A stretch of DNA of 20,829 bases, taken from contig LT649549.1 of NCBI GenBank assembly GCA_900128395.1, positions 1 to 20,829 on the forward strand, read 5' to 3'. Shown here piece after piece: positions 1-10,200 of the stretch. This DNA is from Stramenopiles sp. TOSAG23-2. Taxonomy: Eukaryota > Sar. The position numbers and the translations under genes were made by a program. Position 1 is the stretch's first letter. The number at the start of each line of letters is the position of its first letter. The notes beneath the pieces were generated by a model. It worked only from the letters and a program-made list of their open reading frames with translations, was not told where the DNA came from and made no database searches.

Positions 1-3000
1 GTTGTAATCATTGATAAACCATTCATGACGGTTACCACTACCTTCAATATTTCCTCATCGTTGCTAAGAATATCGTAAAATCCTTCAGGTTCATCGGTTT
101 GGTATTTATTCCACGTATTTGTCAATCTTGGCACAACAGCAGTTGTAGAGATGATTTTCTTCGTAATTTCTTTGACTTCCGAAGTTAGTTCCAACATAGT
201 TGGTTTTAACATGACCATGTCATCTGTAAGTGTGACATTGACACCAAATATAGGTTGTGGATCATTTTTAGAATCTCCATTCAACGTTAATGATAACTCT
301 TGTAAAGATCTTTTTAACCCCGATTTCAATGCTTGTAAAATTTCTTCGTCAACATCGTCGCAGAAGTTATACCATAGCTGCTGTACACCTGATCCGTCAG
401 CCTTGAAAAAATTGTATAAATGATTCATGTTATCACTTATTTCCTCATAAATTTCCGATAAAGCCTTTGTAATGCTTTCAAGATGTTCATTTTGTTTTGC
501 GGTAAAAACTCCTTCTTCGTATAAATAATTTTTTTCTATACTAACATAGTTGAAGTTTGAAAGTTTTCGTATGGATCTTGTGACAGTATCTTTTTTATCT
601 TTAAAATCAAGAACGAGGTTGCAGGTACTAGTGCAATTTTTACGACAATCTTTTACGTACCATTCAATGACACCTTTAGATGCCCAAGAAAAGCGAGAGA
701 GACCAGCATTAACTCTTTTGTCTAATCGTCTAATATGCTCTTGAAATAACTCTTTTTCGTTTCTATCTAATTGTAACATAATTTCATTATAGTCTCTGAC
801 TACCAGCATAACGTTGTCGCGTAAAATACGCAGTTTTTCTTCTTGTCCTATCATATCATGTGCGATGTATGGAATTGGGTGTTCCCCTTGAAACCGTTTC
901 CACATTCCTACTTCGCTAAATAGGCTTAAAATAACTTTATCAAAATTGCTTTCCAATAAAAATTGATCTCCGCCAGAATGCGCGCTTGGCCTTGCCATCA
1001 AGACTTTTTCTAATTTAGATTGCATTTCAGCTTGATCTAAACCTTGAAGACTAACTAACCATTTTGTGTATTGGCCTGATATAAATTCTTGAAAGACATT
1101 GATTAACTTTCCGAATGTATCATCAACTTCAACTTTTAATTGTGGATGATCCGACCACACATTTTTTGCATTATTAAAACTTGTCCATTCCCGACGAACT
1201 TCTAGCGATAAACCATAAGCCCATCTCGCTGCCCCCCCGTAATTTGGCTCTGACTTGCCTAGCAAAGGAGCTGTCTTCATATGCTCAAAATGATGTTTAA
1301 TGTCATTAACAAAATCATTAAACTGGGAGCAGATGTCAACAAGCTTTTTATCGACTGTTCTACAAATAGCATCTCGTTTTGCAAGTATGTGAAATGCTTC
1401 AAGTAACTCTACAGACGCTCGGAATGTTGGTGCTTGATCAAAGGAGTTGTTAATAACATTTTGCATCATTACTTCTAAATCCTTAACACCACTCTTGAAA
1501 GATGAGTAATCTTCGTGCCAGTAAGTTGAGCGAACATCCAAAATATCGTAATCAACCAGTTGTAATTTTTTCAACAATGTGTCAAACCTTGCTTCGTTTG
1601 TTAAAATATTTTTTTGGATATCAGGACCTTGTATCCCACCGAATACAGGGAGTGGCATTTTGTTACCATCATCATCCTTTCTTGCGAATTGAAGCTGCCC
1701 TTGGCAAACTTCCAATAGGTCTCGACATCGTTGGGCAAAAGCATCAATTTGTGCAAATATACGATTTAGATCTAAGTTCCAATGCCTATTTTTATCATGT
1801 ACGTTGCGTTTAATGGCACTGGCGGTCTTGTCGTAAATATTATGCCATTCCTCCCAGCAAGCTATACTCTCTTCTAAAGTTGTAATTGCTGAAAAGATGT
1901 CGCCCTCGAAGATATTCTTTAAATTAACATGTGCGCGGCATTGTTTAATAATTTGATTACTGACTTTTCGAAGCAACCCTGTTAGGCGTTCTTCCGTATT
2001 GTAAAATCTGGATAAGGACCATATCATCCTGATTAAATTCAGCATTTGCTTTAAAATAGCTGGAATTTCAGGTGGCGAGGCTTCTGCTAAACTGTTACAG
2101 GATTCTTCAAGAGTCTTCAAGAATTTCAAATTATCCTTGGCTTCAGTTGTACCTTGTTGAATCGAATCAGATAAAGTTTGAAAAGGTGCCAAATAAGATG
2201 ATTTCGCAATTTGCAAAACTTCAATAATTTTTTGTACCCCCGGTCTTACTAATTGATCGCTGATGCCTGATAAATCGATGGTTCTATTATACCAGAATTC
2301 TATTTCATCGCCGGGGCCACTGGATTCAGCATGCTGTACCATATTTTGATTATTTACGACTTCCTTGATTTGTCTCGTCCAGTGTATAACAATTGACTCT
2401 AACCGCTGTGATAAGTCTTTATCTTGCGCTGCTTCTTTTGGCGATGAAAATTGTTCCACAGGCATGTACAGCACTGTTTGCCCATTTTTTTGATATGCTT
2501 TGTCGGTTAAGTTGGCCATAAATTTTTGAACTTGTCCAGAAAATTCTTTTCGAACACTTTCCGGCCAATGTTCTGAGTTCATAAATATTGGTACATAAAC
2601 CCCTTTTAAGGTTCTTAACATTGCCTCTAATGGCTCGCCACTACTTCGGCCATATTGTACTAACTCTGATAGAGATTCTGAACTAACATCTTCATCTGAT
2701 GAGCGAATAAAGAATCCAATTGTATCCGCATCTTTCCTATTTGGAACATTCTTTGTTTGAAATATGAGTTCGTTATCTGAGTTCACAAATGCGTATAAAC
2801 AACGATCATCCGGGTGTGTTAAGAATACTTGAAAGGCCAAAGCGTGTTGCTGTTGATAGTGGTCTAGCGTTAAATTAGGCAAAAATAGCCTTCCTTTAAC
2901 CCATTTCATTATAGCATCAAGCTCCTCTTTTTTGTCAAACTCCTTCTTCCCAGTATCTTCTTCACCTGATTCACCAGCATCGTTTGATATCTCTTGTTCT

Positions 3001-3140
3001 TCTGCTTTTTCAACATCTTCTGTAACCTCAGCCTCTTCGACAGCGACAGCCTCTTCCATGTTCTCTTCAGCTGGCAAGTCACTTTTCTCTTCCTTCTGTG
3101 CTGGAATTACAGCTTTTTCGCCTTCTACAACTTCAGCCAT
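1..3140 (-). CDS. Axonemal dynein heavy chain, N-terminal part (gene runs off the left edge)
   Basis: A single open frame runs from an ATG at 3140 down to base 1 with no stop, about 1,046 codons. The protein starts MAEVVEGEKAV, has an acidic Glu-rich leader to about residue 70, then a segment with CLYAFVNSDNELIFQTKNV and VYVPIFMNSEHWPESVRKEF. It continues into a DHC_N1 tail domain: EIEFWYNRTIDLSGI, then AKSSYLAPF, MIWSLSRFYNTEERLTGLLR, WHEDYSSFKSGVKDLE, and ARWAYGLSLEVRREW. This tail region of dynein heavy chains handles dimerisation and intermediate- or light-chain binding; the AAA motor lies beyond the window. The full family protein is about 4,000-4,500 aa, so roughly a quarter is present. 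The HWPESVRKEF-type N-terminus suggests a two-headed inner-arm I1 type (DNAH10/DNAH2-like), but the subtype is a guess from memory. It is divergent from the gene at 3958. No intron is needed in this stretch. Confidence 0.92.
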   Translation of the reverse strand, partial: MAEVVEGEKAVIPAQKEEKSDLPAEENMEEAVAVEEAEVTEDVEKAEEQEISNDAGESGEEDTGKKEFDKKEELDAIMKWVKGRLFLPNLTLDHYQQQHALAFQVFLTHPDDRCLYAFVNSDNELIFQTKNVPNRKDADTIGFFIRSSDEDVSSESLSELVQYGRSSGEPLEAMLRTLKGVYVPIFMNSEHWPESVRKEFSGQVQKFMANLTDKAYQKNGQTVLYMPVEQFSSPKEAAQDKDLSQRLESIVIHWTRQIKEVVNNQNMVQHAESSGPGDEIEFWYNRTIDLSGISDQLVRPGVQKIIEVLQIAKSSYLAPFQTLSDSIQQGTTEAKDNLKFLKTLEESCNSLAEASPPEIPAILKQMLNLIRMIWSLSRFYNTEERLTGLLRKVSNQIIKQCRAHVNLKNIFEGDIFSAITTLEESIACWEEWHNIYDKTASAIKRNVHDKNRHWNLDLNRIFAQIDAFAQRCRDLLEVCQGQLQFARKDDDGNKMPLPVFGGIQGPDIQKNILTNEARFDTLLKKLQLVDYDILDVRSTYWHEDYSSFKSGVKDLEVMMQNVINNSFDQAPTFRASVELLEAFHILAKRDAICRTVDKKLVDICSQFNDFVNDIKHHFEHMKTAPLLGKSEPNYGGAARWAYGLSLEVRREWTSFNNAKNVWSDHPQLKVEVDDTFGKLINVFQEFISGQYTKWLVSLQGLDQAEMQSKLEKVLMARPSAHSGGDQFLLESNFDKVILSLFSEVGMWKRFQGEHPIPYIAHDMIGQEEKLRILRDNVMLVVRDYNEIMLQLDRNEKELFQEHIRRLDKRVNAGLSRFSWASKGVIEWYVKDCRKNCTSTCNLVLDFKDKKDTVTRSIRKLSNFNYVSIEKNYLYEEGVFTAKQNEHLESITKALSEIYEEISDNMNHLYNFFKADGSGVQQLWYNFCDDVDEEILQALKSGLKRSLQELSLTLNGDSKNDPQPIFGVNVTLTDDMVMLKPTMLELTSEVKEITKKIISTTAVVPRLTNTWNKYQTDEPEGFYDILSNDEEILKVVVTVMNGLSMIT

Positions 3141-3957
3141 ATCATTTACGTGTATATATATATATATTTACCAGCTCCTTAATTTGATATTCTATAATAG
3201 ATATCAGTTTTTGAAATCGTAAATGCTTCGATATTATTTATTACTAATAAGATAAAAAACCAATGTTTCTTACAATATTACCTGTAATAATTTGTATGTA
3301 CAATAGATAGATAGTGCGGTAGTTTTATTTTTTTAATATATTTAAAAAAAAAGACTATAAATAGGAACTAAATAATGGATTTAGTAGTGATTACTCGTAG
3401 GAAAAAAAAAATCATCATTTTTAAAAAGCATTATTTTTAACGTGTGCTTTTGCACTTTTGTCTGTGATGCAATTCATTCCAGGTAATATTATAATAGACC
3501 ATTAAGAACCATAAGCTTACTATATTATATGTAGGGGTAACAATAATCTTTGCCATTATCAGCAATTAAAAAAAAAAAGGCTGGAAGTAAACTTTACGTT
3601 GAGTTCTTATAACTGGTTATTTGAATTTTCATTGTTTAATAGGAACGATTCAACTATGAGTCACTATAGTAAAGCAATTTATAATACTCCGTAGTATCAT
3701 CTAGTTTTGCAATTTTGTTCAAACCGGGACACAATAATTCTAATACTAATGCCAGTAAAAAAAAAGACAGCCTACCACCATCAGGTGATAAGCCAAAAGG
3801 AGACGACGACATAGTGAGCGAACGTTATAAAATAATATATAGAAGAATGCCATAATATTTTAGATATATATGCTATAAGACTCAATTTAAACACTTGGTA
3901 TTGTAACGCTTCGTAGTTAACTTTTTTTACCATTAGACGTCTAAATCAAAAAGCAAC
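3141..3957. other. Divergent intergenic spacer between dynein and RPxSA-protein genes
   Basis: This 817-base AT-rich spacer lies between two divergently oriented genes and should hold both promoters. It contains several A-runs and the TA microsatellite near 3153. No clear TATA or initiator can be singled out in such AT-rich sequence. One stretch, 3685-3855 on the plus strand, is open for 56 codons and has a coding-like composition with Lys, Asp and Ser (for example SLPPSGDKPKGDDDIVSERY), but it has no ATG and recalls no known family. I see no RNA gene. Confidence 0.6.
3153..3167. repeat. (TA)n microsatellite just upstream of the dynein start codon
   Basis: About seven TA units lie 13 bases upstream of the dynein ATG, within its 5' leader. 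A longer TA run sits directly before the start codon of the Myb-RAMA-JAMM gene near 19087. The run could be a promoter or leader element, or simply common low-complexity DNA in this AT-rich genome. Confidence 0.8.
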
Positions 3958-6771
3958 ATGAGAGACAAGAAGTTTATACCACTAGACACCACTGCGACAA
4001 CAGCATCTTTTAATATATTTAATTATTTATGGAAAAAGGACCGAAATGGTAATAGTTGTCCAGGAATATTGATTCCAGATACATTGGTAGTTAATAACAA
4101 AAAACAATTATTATTTTTTTCAAGTAAATCTTCTAAGAACAATAGACAACTTTTGAAAAAAAAATACTCTAATGGAGAAAAAGTGTATGACAAAACAACA
4201 GTTAGAAAGCGGTTTTGTAAGAGACAACTAGAAACATCAGTCATTCACAATCTAGATACAACCAATCAAAATGGTAAATATTGGCATTATCGCGATCGTT
4301 TAAAGAAATTGAAAAAAACTAGAGTTGTATGTAAATTGACTTGGGAAGATAGTGGAATATTAAAGTTTAAATACTTAGATAAGAAACAATTAAATAAATT
4401 TATCGACGAACAATGGAAAGAGGGGGAAGAAGACGAGGAGCAACAGGAGGAGGAAGAAGAAGGGAAAGAAACTCGACAAATAGTGGCTGATAAAACAAAT
4501 TCCCAGTTTATAAATCAGGATATGAATCCATCTTTACATAAATTTGATAGTTTCATTTTACAGCGTTTTGTGGAACCGAATAGTAACAACAACACAGTTG
4601 TCAAAGCGACATGGAGTCCGTCAGCGTGTTATATTAATGCATGTAAAAACAAAAACAATCTTGAAGATTATGAAATAGATTTACAAGACAGAGCAATGAC
4701 TTATGATGGGCAGAATAGCAATGATGAGAGATTAACGGCTGAAAATATTGTCAAAAGCAAAAATCTAGTCAATCGAATCATGTTATGCTGCCGCGATATA
4801 GCCAAACATGTCCAGAAACATTCTGCAAAATATGTAGAAGTATGTAAAATGATAATTTATTTTAAAGTTGCCACTTCAGGGGAATTATATCTTTTATGGG
4901 CCTCAGATTTTAAATGTAGCAACATGAGAGCATCAAAACGTTTTTTCCAATCATTAATGACGTCATCGAAAAGAAAGAAATCAAGACGAAGCGTCGTACC
5001 CATAAACACTAACAATGGTGCGGAGCCAACGCTTTTGGAGCTATGGGGGGAAGATACAAACGATTCATGGGATGATATTGATCCAATTAAAAAAAATACA
5101 TCAAAATTGTCATCAACTATGTTTAAAAAAAAGAGCATTACATTAAACAATTTCAAAGACAACTTATTGAGTAAAGATAAAAAACAATCTAAATCTACAA
5201 ATAATATATGGCAAATTGGCTCACCAAACGACAAAGATCAGAAGAATGAAAACAAAATTGGCTCATTGCAAAATTTATTAAAAGAAATCAAGCATAAGGA
5301 GGAGGACAAAAGTAAATTTCACTGTCCGGTTGAAACATGTAATCGTGTCGAATCTCTTCATGTAAGGCCATCTGAAGCAACTATCAAAGACATTGTCGAT
5401 TTTTATAAATCTGGATTCAAAATCCACCAAAATTTACATTCATGGGATTTAGAAGAAGTGGCAATGTTGGGAGTTGCACCTTTATTTGGCCCAAGAGTAG
5501 CACCAAAAGGTGAGATTCCTCTTGTCCTCGCGAATTATGTACCAGGAAAATCTAAAAGGCGATATGACCTGCTCTGCAGAGACCCTACGTTTATGTATCG
5601 AACTATTAGAGTTTGTAGCAGATGTTCATCGTTGTTTCTAAAACGCGCTAAACTCTCTCTGAAAAATCAAGTAGCTGCAAATGATATTTTTAAGGACCAG
5701 ATCAAAAATAGAGTAACAACAGCAAAAGTCATCAGAAAATATAGTGGCCCTGTGTATCCAGTAAAGAACAAAACTATTGATAGGCTTGCAACAGCAAAAT
5801 ATAGGAGAGAAAAATTTACCACTGACGAGAGACAATCGCAGGCAAAAGTGAAAGGTGGAAAAAAGCAGCGAAAAAAACGACCAAAAAGTGCTGGACCAAT
5901 GAGACGACGAAAAAAACGGGACAAACCTAAATTTGATGTTCCGCAATTTGTAATCCCACCGGAACTTCCGAAAAGTTTAATTGGTTGGGAGCCGCCACAA
6001 GAATGGAAAGACATTTTACAAAAGAAAATTGAAGCGGAAGAGGAGAAAGAAAAAAATGAAAAATCAAAACATTATTCTATATATTCAAAAGAAAAACCAG
6101 CCGTTACGACCTACAGAAAGAGAGGTACGAGACCCAAAAGACCACAGAGTGCGCCAATGTCTCGTAACAGGAAACCAGTGAAAATGGTGGCAGCTATTGA
6201 TGAAAAAGCAAAGAAAATGATAGAAAAGCAATTCAAAATTTACGGTGTAAAAAGTTATTCCGAATTGAAAACTAGTGGCATAGCTACAAAGCGAAGTCTT
6301 TCAAAAAAAAGGGAAAAGATTGTTACTAAAGAGAAAGCAAGTACTTTGCGTAAATCAAATAACGGAAAAAAATTAAAAAAACAGCGACCACAATCTGCAT
6401 CAAGTTCTCGAAACACTAAATCGGGCATTAAAATCAAAGCAAAAAAGAAGAAGAAACAGCGACCATCCTCCGCAAGTACAAGTCGAGGGAAAAGTGGTGG
6501 AAGTAAAGGTACGACAAGTAACCTTGTTCTTGTTGCAAATGAAGACAATATGGAGAATGATGAAATCAGCAATATGAAAGTTATTGAACAAACATACTCT
6601 TATAACAAACACATGGCTTTTATACAAGAAGCAAAATCAAGGACGCCACCAGCGAAAAAAAGATCTAATATCACTGTAACAAAATCAGAGGAGGGTAAAG
6701 ATAACGTTGTGCAGTCTCCCGTACCATTAAATTTAAACGCATTATCTCCAAGTTATGGAAAAAAGATCTAA
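3958..6771 (+). CDS. Large basic protein with Cys core and four RPxSA motifs (unknown function)
   Basis: This is a 937-aa open frame with an ATG at 3958 in an A-rich context. It shows an acidic patch at about residues 157-178, then a Lys-rich middle. A better-conserved-looking core spans about 450-575 and carries CPVETC (C456, C461) and CSRCSSLF (C553, C556); these could bind metal, but I do not recognise the family. The C-terminal third is very basic and repeats a motif four times: KRPKSAGPM (about 639), KRPQSAPMS (about 724), QRPQSASSS (about 807) and QRPSSASTS (about 833). The same motif type occurs in the WW/TPR protein at 10359, suggesting a shared, perhaps cytoskeletal, role (inference). 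The 3' end is distorted: a 103-bp tandem duplication shifts the frame and ends the protein at SPSYGKKI. With one copy, the frame would run on to a TAA at 6923-6925. It is convergent with the lectin gene. Confidence 0.8.
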   Translation: MRDKKFIPLDTTATTASFNIFNYLWKKDRNGNSCPGILIPDTLVVNNKKQLLFFSSKSSKNNRQLLKKKYSNGEKVYDKTTVRKRFCKRQLETSVIHNLDTTNQNGKYWHYRDRLKKLKKTRVVCKLTWEDSGILKFKYLDKKQLNKFIDEQWKEGEEDEEQQEEEEEGKETRQIVADKTNSQFINQDMNPSLHKFDSFILQRFVEPNSNNNTVVKATWSPSACYINACKNKNNLEDYEIDLQDRAMTYDGQNSNDERLTAENIVKSKNLVNRIMLCCRDIAKHVQKHSAKYVEVCKMIIYFKVATSGELYLLWASDFKCSNMRASKRFFQSLMTSSKRKKSRRSVVPINTNNGAEPTLLELWGEDTNDSWDDIDPIKKNTSKLSSTMFKKKSITLNNFKDNLLSKDKKQSKSTNNIWQIGSPNDKDQKNENKIGSLQNLLKEIKHKEEDKSKFHCPVETCNRVESLHVRPSEATIKDIVDFYKSGFKIHQNLHSWDLEEVAMLGVAPLFGPRVAPKGEIPLVLANYVPGKSKRRYDLLCRDPTFMYRTIRVCSRCSSLFLKRAKLSLKNQVAANDIFKDQIKNRVTTAKVIRKYSGPVYPVKNKTIDRLATAKYRREKFTTDERQSQAKVKGGKKQRKKRPKSAGPMRRRKKRDKPKFDVPQFVIPPELPKSLIGWEPPQEWKDILQKKIEAEEEKEKNEKSKHYSIYSKEKPAVTTYRKRGTRPKRPQSAPMSRNRKPVKMVAAIDEKAKKMIEKQFKIYGVKSYSELKTSGIATKRSLSKKREKIVTKEKASTLRKSNNGKKLKKQRPQSASSSRNTKSGIKIKAKKKKKQRPSSASTSRGKSGGSKGTTSNLVLVANEDNMENDEISNMKVIEQTYSYNKHMAFIQEAKSRTPPAKKRSNITVTKSEEGKDNVVQSPVPLNLNALSPSYGKKI

Positions 6772-6861
6772 TATCACTGTAACAAAATCAGAGGAGGGTA
6801 AAGATAACGTTGTGCAGTCTCCCGTACCATTAAATTTAAACGCATTATCTCCAAGTTATGG
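6656..6861. repeat. 103-bp tandem duplication across the 3' end of the RPxSA gene
   Basis: Copy 1 is 6656-6758 and copy 2 is 6759-6861; they look identical base for base. The base before each copy differs (A versus G), and so does the base after, so the repeat unit is sharply bounded. As 103 is not a multiple of three, the frame shifts and stops at 6769-6771 inside copy 2. Reading copy 1 straight into 6862 restores a continuous frame ending NEGNEVFV at 6925. Confidence 0.93.
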
Positions 6862-6925
6862 TGAGAAAATGCTTAACCAAAATTTGACTAATTATGCAAA
6901 TGAAGGCAATGAAGTTTTTGTGTAA

Positions 6926-7248
6926 AAGATTGAGTAACGGAAATACCAGTAAAAAATAAAAATAATAAAAATATTCGGATATGACATCTAGTTACTAATG
7001 TTTATTAATATTTTTAAATATATATTTTTTTAATTTACGCATAATTTATATTGTTTTAATTTACTCATGATAATTCCTACTCTTCAAAAGAATACAATAA
7101 CTGAAATAATCTATATCTCACACAAATGTGTTGATATTCCCATAATAGAGAAAACCAATGAATTTTAATATATAAAAAATTCTCTTAGCTTATACGTATA
7201 TATTTATAATTTATTTTACGCTCGCGTAATTAAAACACCCGCGGCATC
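6926..7248. other. Convergent intergenic 3' region
   Basis: This very AT-rich spacer lies between the convergent RPxSA and lectin genes and should hold both 3' UTRs. An AATAAA is present at 6955-6960, about 30 bases after the inferred true stop of the plus-strand gene. In sequence this AT-rich it is weak evidence for a poly(A) signal. I see no ORF, RNA gene or repeat of note. Confidence 0.5.
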
Positions 7249-10200
7249 TTAAACACGAGTATAAGTAGCAAAATTAATTATCTCTTCCTTCTCTTGTCCT
7301 TGTATTGTACATGTACGCTCACAACCAGTACAACTACGTGGAGGATAACATTTTGTCGTTATTATCAGTTTTTCACCGCAATCACTACTTGCAGTACACG
7401 CAGAAACTTCAATTTTATCTTCCTTCTCTTGTCCTTGTATTGTACATGTACGCTCACAACCAGTACAACTACGTGGAGGATAACATTTTGTCGTTATTAT
7501 CAGTTTTTCACCGCAATCACTACTTGCAGTACACGCAGAAACTTCAATTTTATAAATTATTATCGACATGTCTACTTTAATATGCGTATTCGAATATACT
7601 TTAGGCGTTGAAATGCTATAAGTGCCATGCGTGCTATATGATGATGTAGTAGTGCTACCATTAATAGGATTCGTGACTGTAACTTCATATGTATCTGCAG
7701 CAAGTGCTCCGATTGCCTCAGATTCTTCAATTCGTAAAGAAACTTCATCATTATTTTTGATAGTAATTGATATGGAGGAAGGCACTGGAAGTGTTTGGCA
7801 AAGAACTCCATGTTCAGGGGTTGATTGATCAATACATTTGGAATCTGGGAAGCCATAATTAGTATGGCAGTGTGTTGAACCAATTGCTGCACAATTTTTG
7901 ACGTTACAAATGACACCAGTGCAACTTCCAGCAAAGGGGGAGCCCGAATTACCAAAATTTACATTAATAAAGTTTAAATTAGGTTCATTTGTTCCATCTT
8001 TATGCGTATAGATATAATCTGCGGTGAAAGCAGTATTATCTTCGATAGTGACATCATCTAGAATAAGATTTCCGTTAGCACTAGTATAAATTCCACCACC
8101 TTTACCTGTATCACTTTTCGCTTTGTTGCCTCTGATTATTGTTCCTGATTTAATAGTTGCATTAAAACCAGGGAAAGTGCCATCATAGTCTTTACCATCT
8201 AAGTAAATAGCACCACCAGAATCGGTCAACGCATCATTCCCATTATCTTCCAAAATAGAATTTTCCACGGTCAATGTGCCACCTTTTTGATTAATACTAG
8301 AACCTTGATTGGCTACGTTATTTTGAATTAATAAATTTTTCAATATGCAAGTAGACTTGTAACAACTGATGCCAGCACCTTCATTTGAATTTATTGCAGC
8401 ACTCACAGCTGTATTATTTGCCACAGTCCCATCCACATAATCTAATGTTGAAGAACTTTCAACTCGTATGATTCCCCCACCCGTACTTTCCCCACCTGAG
8501 AAATTTTTAATAACATTGTTTGTAAAATTAACATTCTTCAAATTAAGCTGTGAGCCAGTTGCCAAAATAGCACTACCTCTGTAGGCATAATTCCCATCGA
8601 AAATCACGTTTGTTATATGTACGGTTGACCCCGAATTTGCTTTTAAAGCACCTCCTTTTTCACATGGACCAATTTTGTTACCATTTTTCAATTTAATATT
8701 TTTTAAATACAGTGTACCTCCCGATTTCACAGTAAATATCCTCCCAGTATTTCCATATCCAAGAATACTAGGGAAATTGTTTTCCATAGACCGTGTTCCT
8801 GTTACATGCAATGTGCCATAAACATCAGCTTCTGCATATGCTTGATAGGGCGCAGCTCCATCCGACGCTTTAGCTACAGTTAAACAATCATGTTTAATGG
8901 TGACTTCAGCAGTAATCCCATTAGCAGTTGTGCGTGGTATTTCACAATGGACAATCATTTCTGTCGGAGCACTACATCCTTTGCTATTACATGCAAATAT
9001 TTGTATGGGTGTAATTAGTTCATCAAAATTTAATGAAGTAAAAGTATGAGGAATCGATTCTATTGTTGTATCTTCATATGTTTGCTTGAAGAAACCTGTA
9101 CCAGTACCTGTATTTGTTTCCGATCCAGTCGTGTCGTAATAAGTAACACATTTACACGCACCTTTTTCTGCAGTAGTAGTAGTATAATCTTCATCTTTTA
9201 CAAAAAATGCATTCATTTCACCAGCAGCTGGTTTACGTATTTCCGATAATCTAGTGCATTGCTTTGCACATAATTGTATCGCGTTTAAATTTGAGTGTTG
9301 ATAATCAAAATAGTTAGTCTCAGCTGTATGGTGCATAATTGGAGGTTCGTGCTGATATGTTACGCCTGGTGCAGGAAACGTTTTAATTAATCTAACTTTA
9401 ATGAATTCTGCTTTGTACCATGTTGGGTTTATTGTTAACTCCATGTTATTATTGATGACATCAAATTTTATATTCATTTCTTCTAACTTTGGTGGAGATG
9501 GCAAATTAGTTGTCACCCGTTGGCATGCAACACTTGGTGATACCATACCCCCACCCGTTATACTTGTTTTGTCATAATTTTTAAATTCTTGAATTTGATC
9601 ATTCTTATATATGCCATGAATTTGATCCCCGTTTCCAACATTAATATTAGAGTCCCATTGGCTAAAATCTCTTTGTGTTGTAGTTAAATGTTCGTTATGT
9701 GGCCACCAATCTAATGATGTACCATCTTCCCATTCCCATTTACCTTTAAAAGATCTTTTAGATACTAAACCTAGCCAAGTGGAACCTTCTGTAACTTCAT
9801 AAGCAGTACTAGGAAGCTTTATACCTACATCAACTTGTTGACGCAAATGTTTGATTTTTAAATAATCTTGAATAGTGTGTAAAGAAGCAAGCTCACCTCC
9901 AAGCTCGTTGCATCTATCTCTTGCACGAAAATAATATGTTCCTTCCCAACCAACAAAATATTCTACACGTGGTAATCGCTGACATAGAACCTGATGTTGA
10001 ACAGATTTATCATGAACGCGCCAGTCCCTATCGCCATCTTTCTTCTGTGCTATTATACTGTCCGTAACTCCTGTTAGTCCGTCAGTCGTTGACCACTGAT
10101 AGTCGAAATTTGTACCATCGACCCACTTCCATACACTATCCCAATATGCACCGAGATGTAGATGTTCTTCGTTACCACTTGACATTGGATGTATTCCTTG

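Noticed and set aside
7294-7611. Plus-strand ORFs with repeated Tyr/Thr-rich peptides
   Set aside because: They are antisense shadows of the duplicated Cys-rich repeat of the lectin gene; the repeat in them is the 135-bp duplication.
7939-8766. Bacterial contamination suggested by the Pmp-like beta-helix
   Set aside because: The segment is in one continuous frame with C-type lectin domains and has the same AT-rich base composition as the flanking eukaryotic genes.
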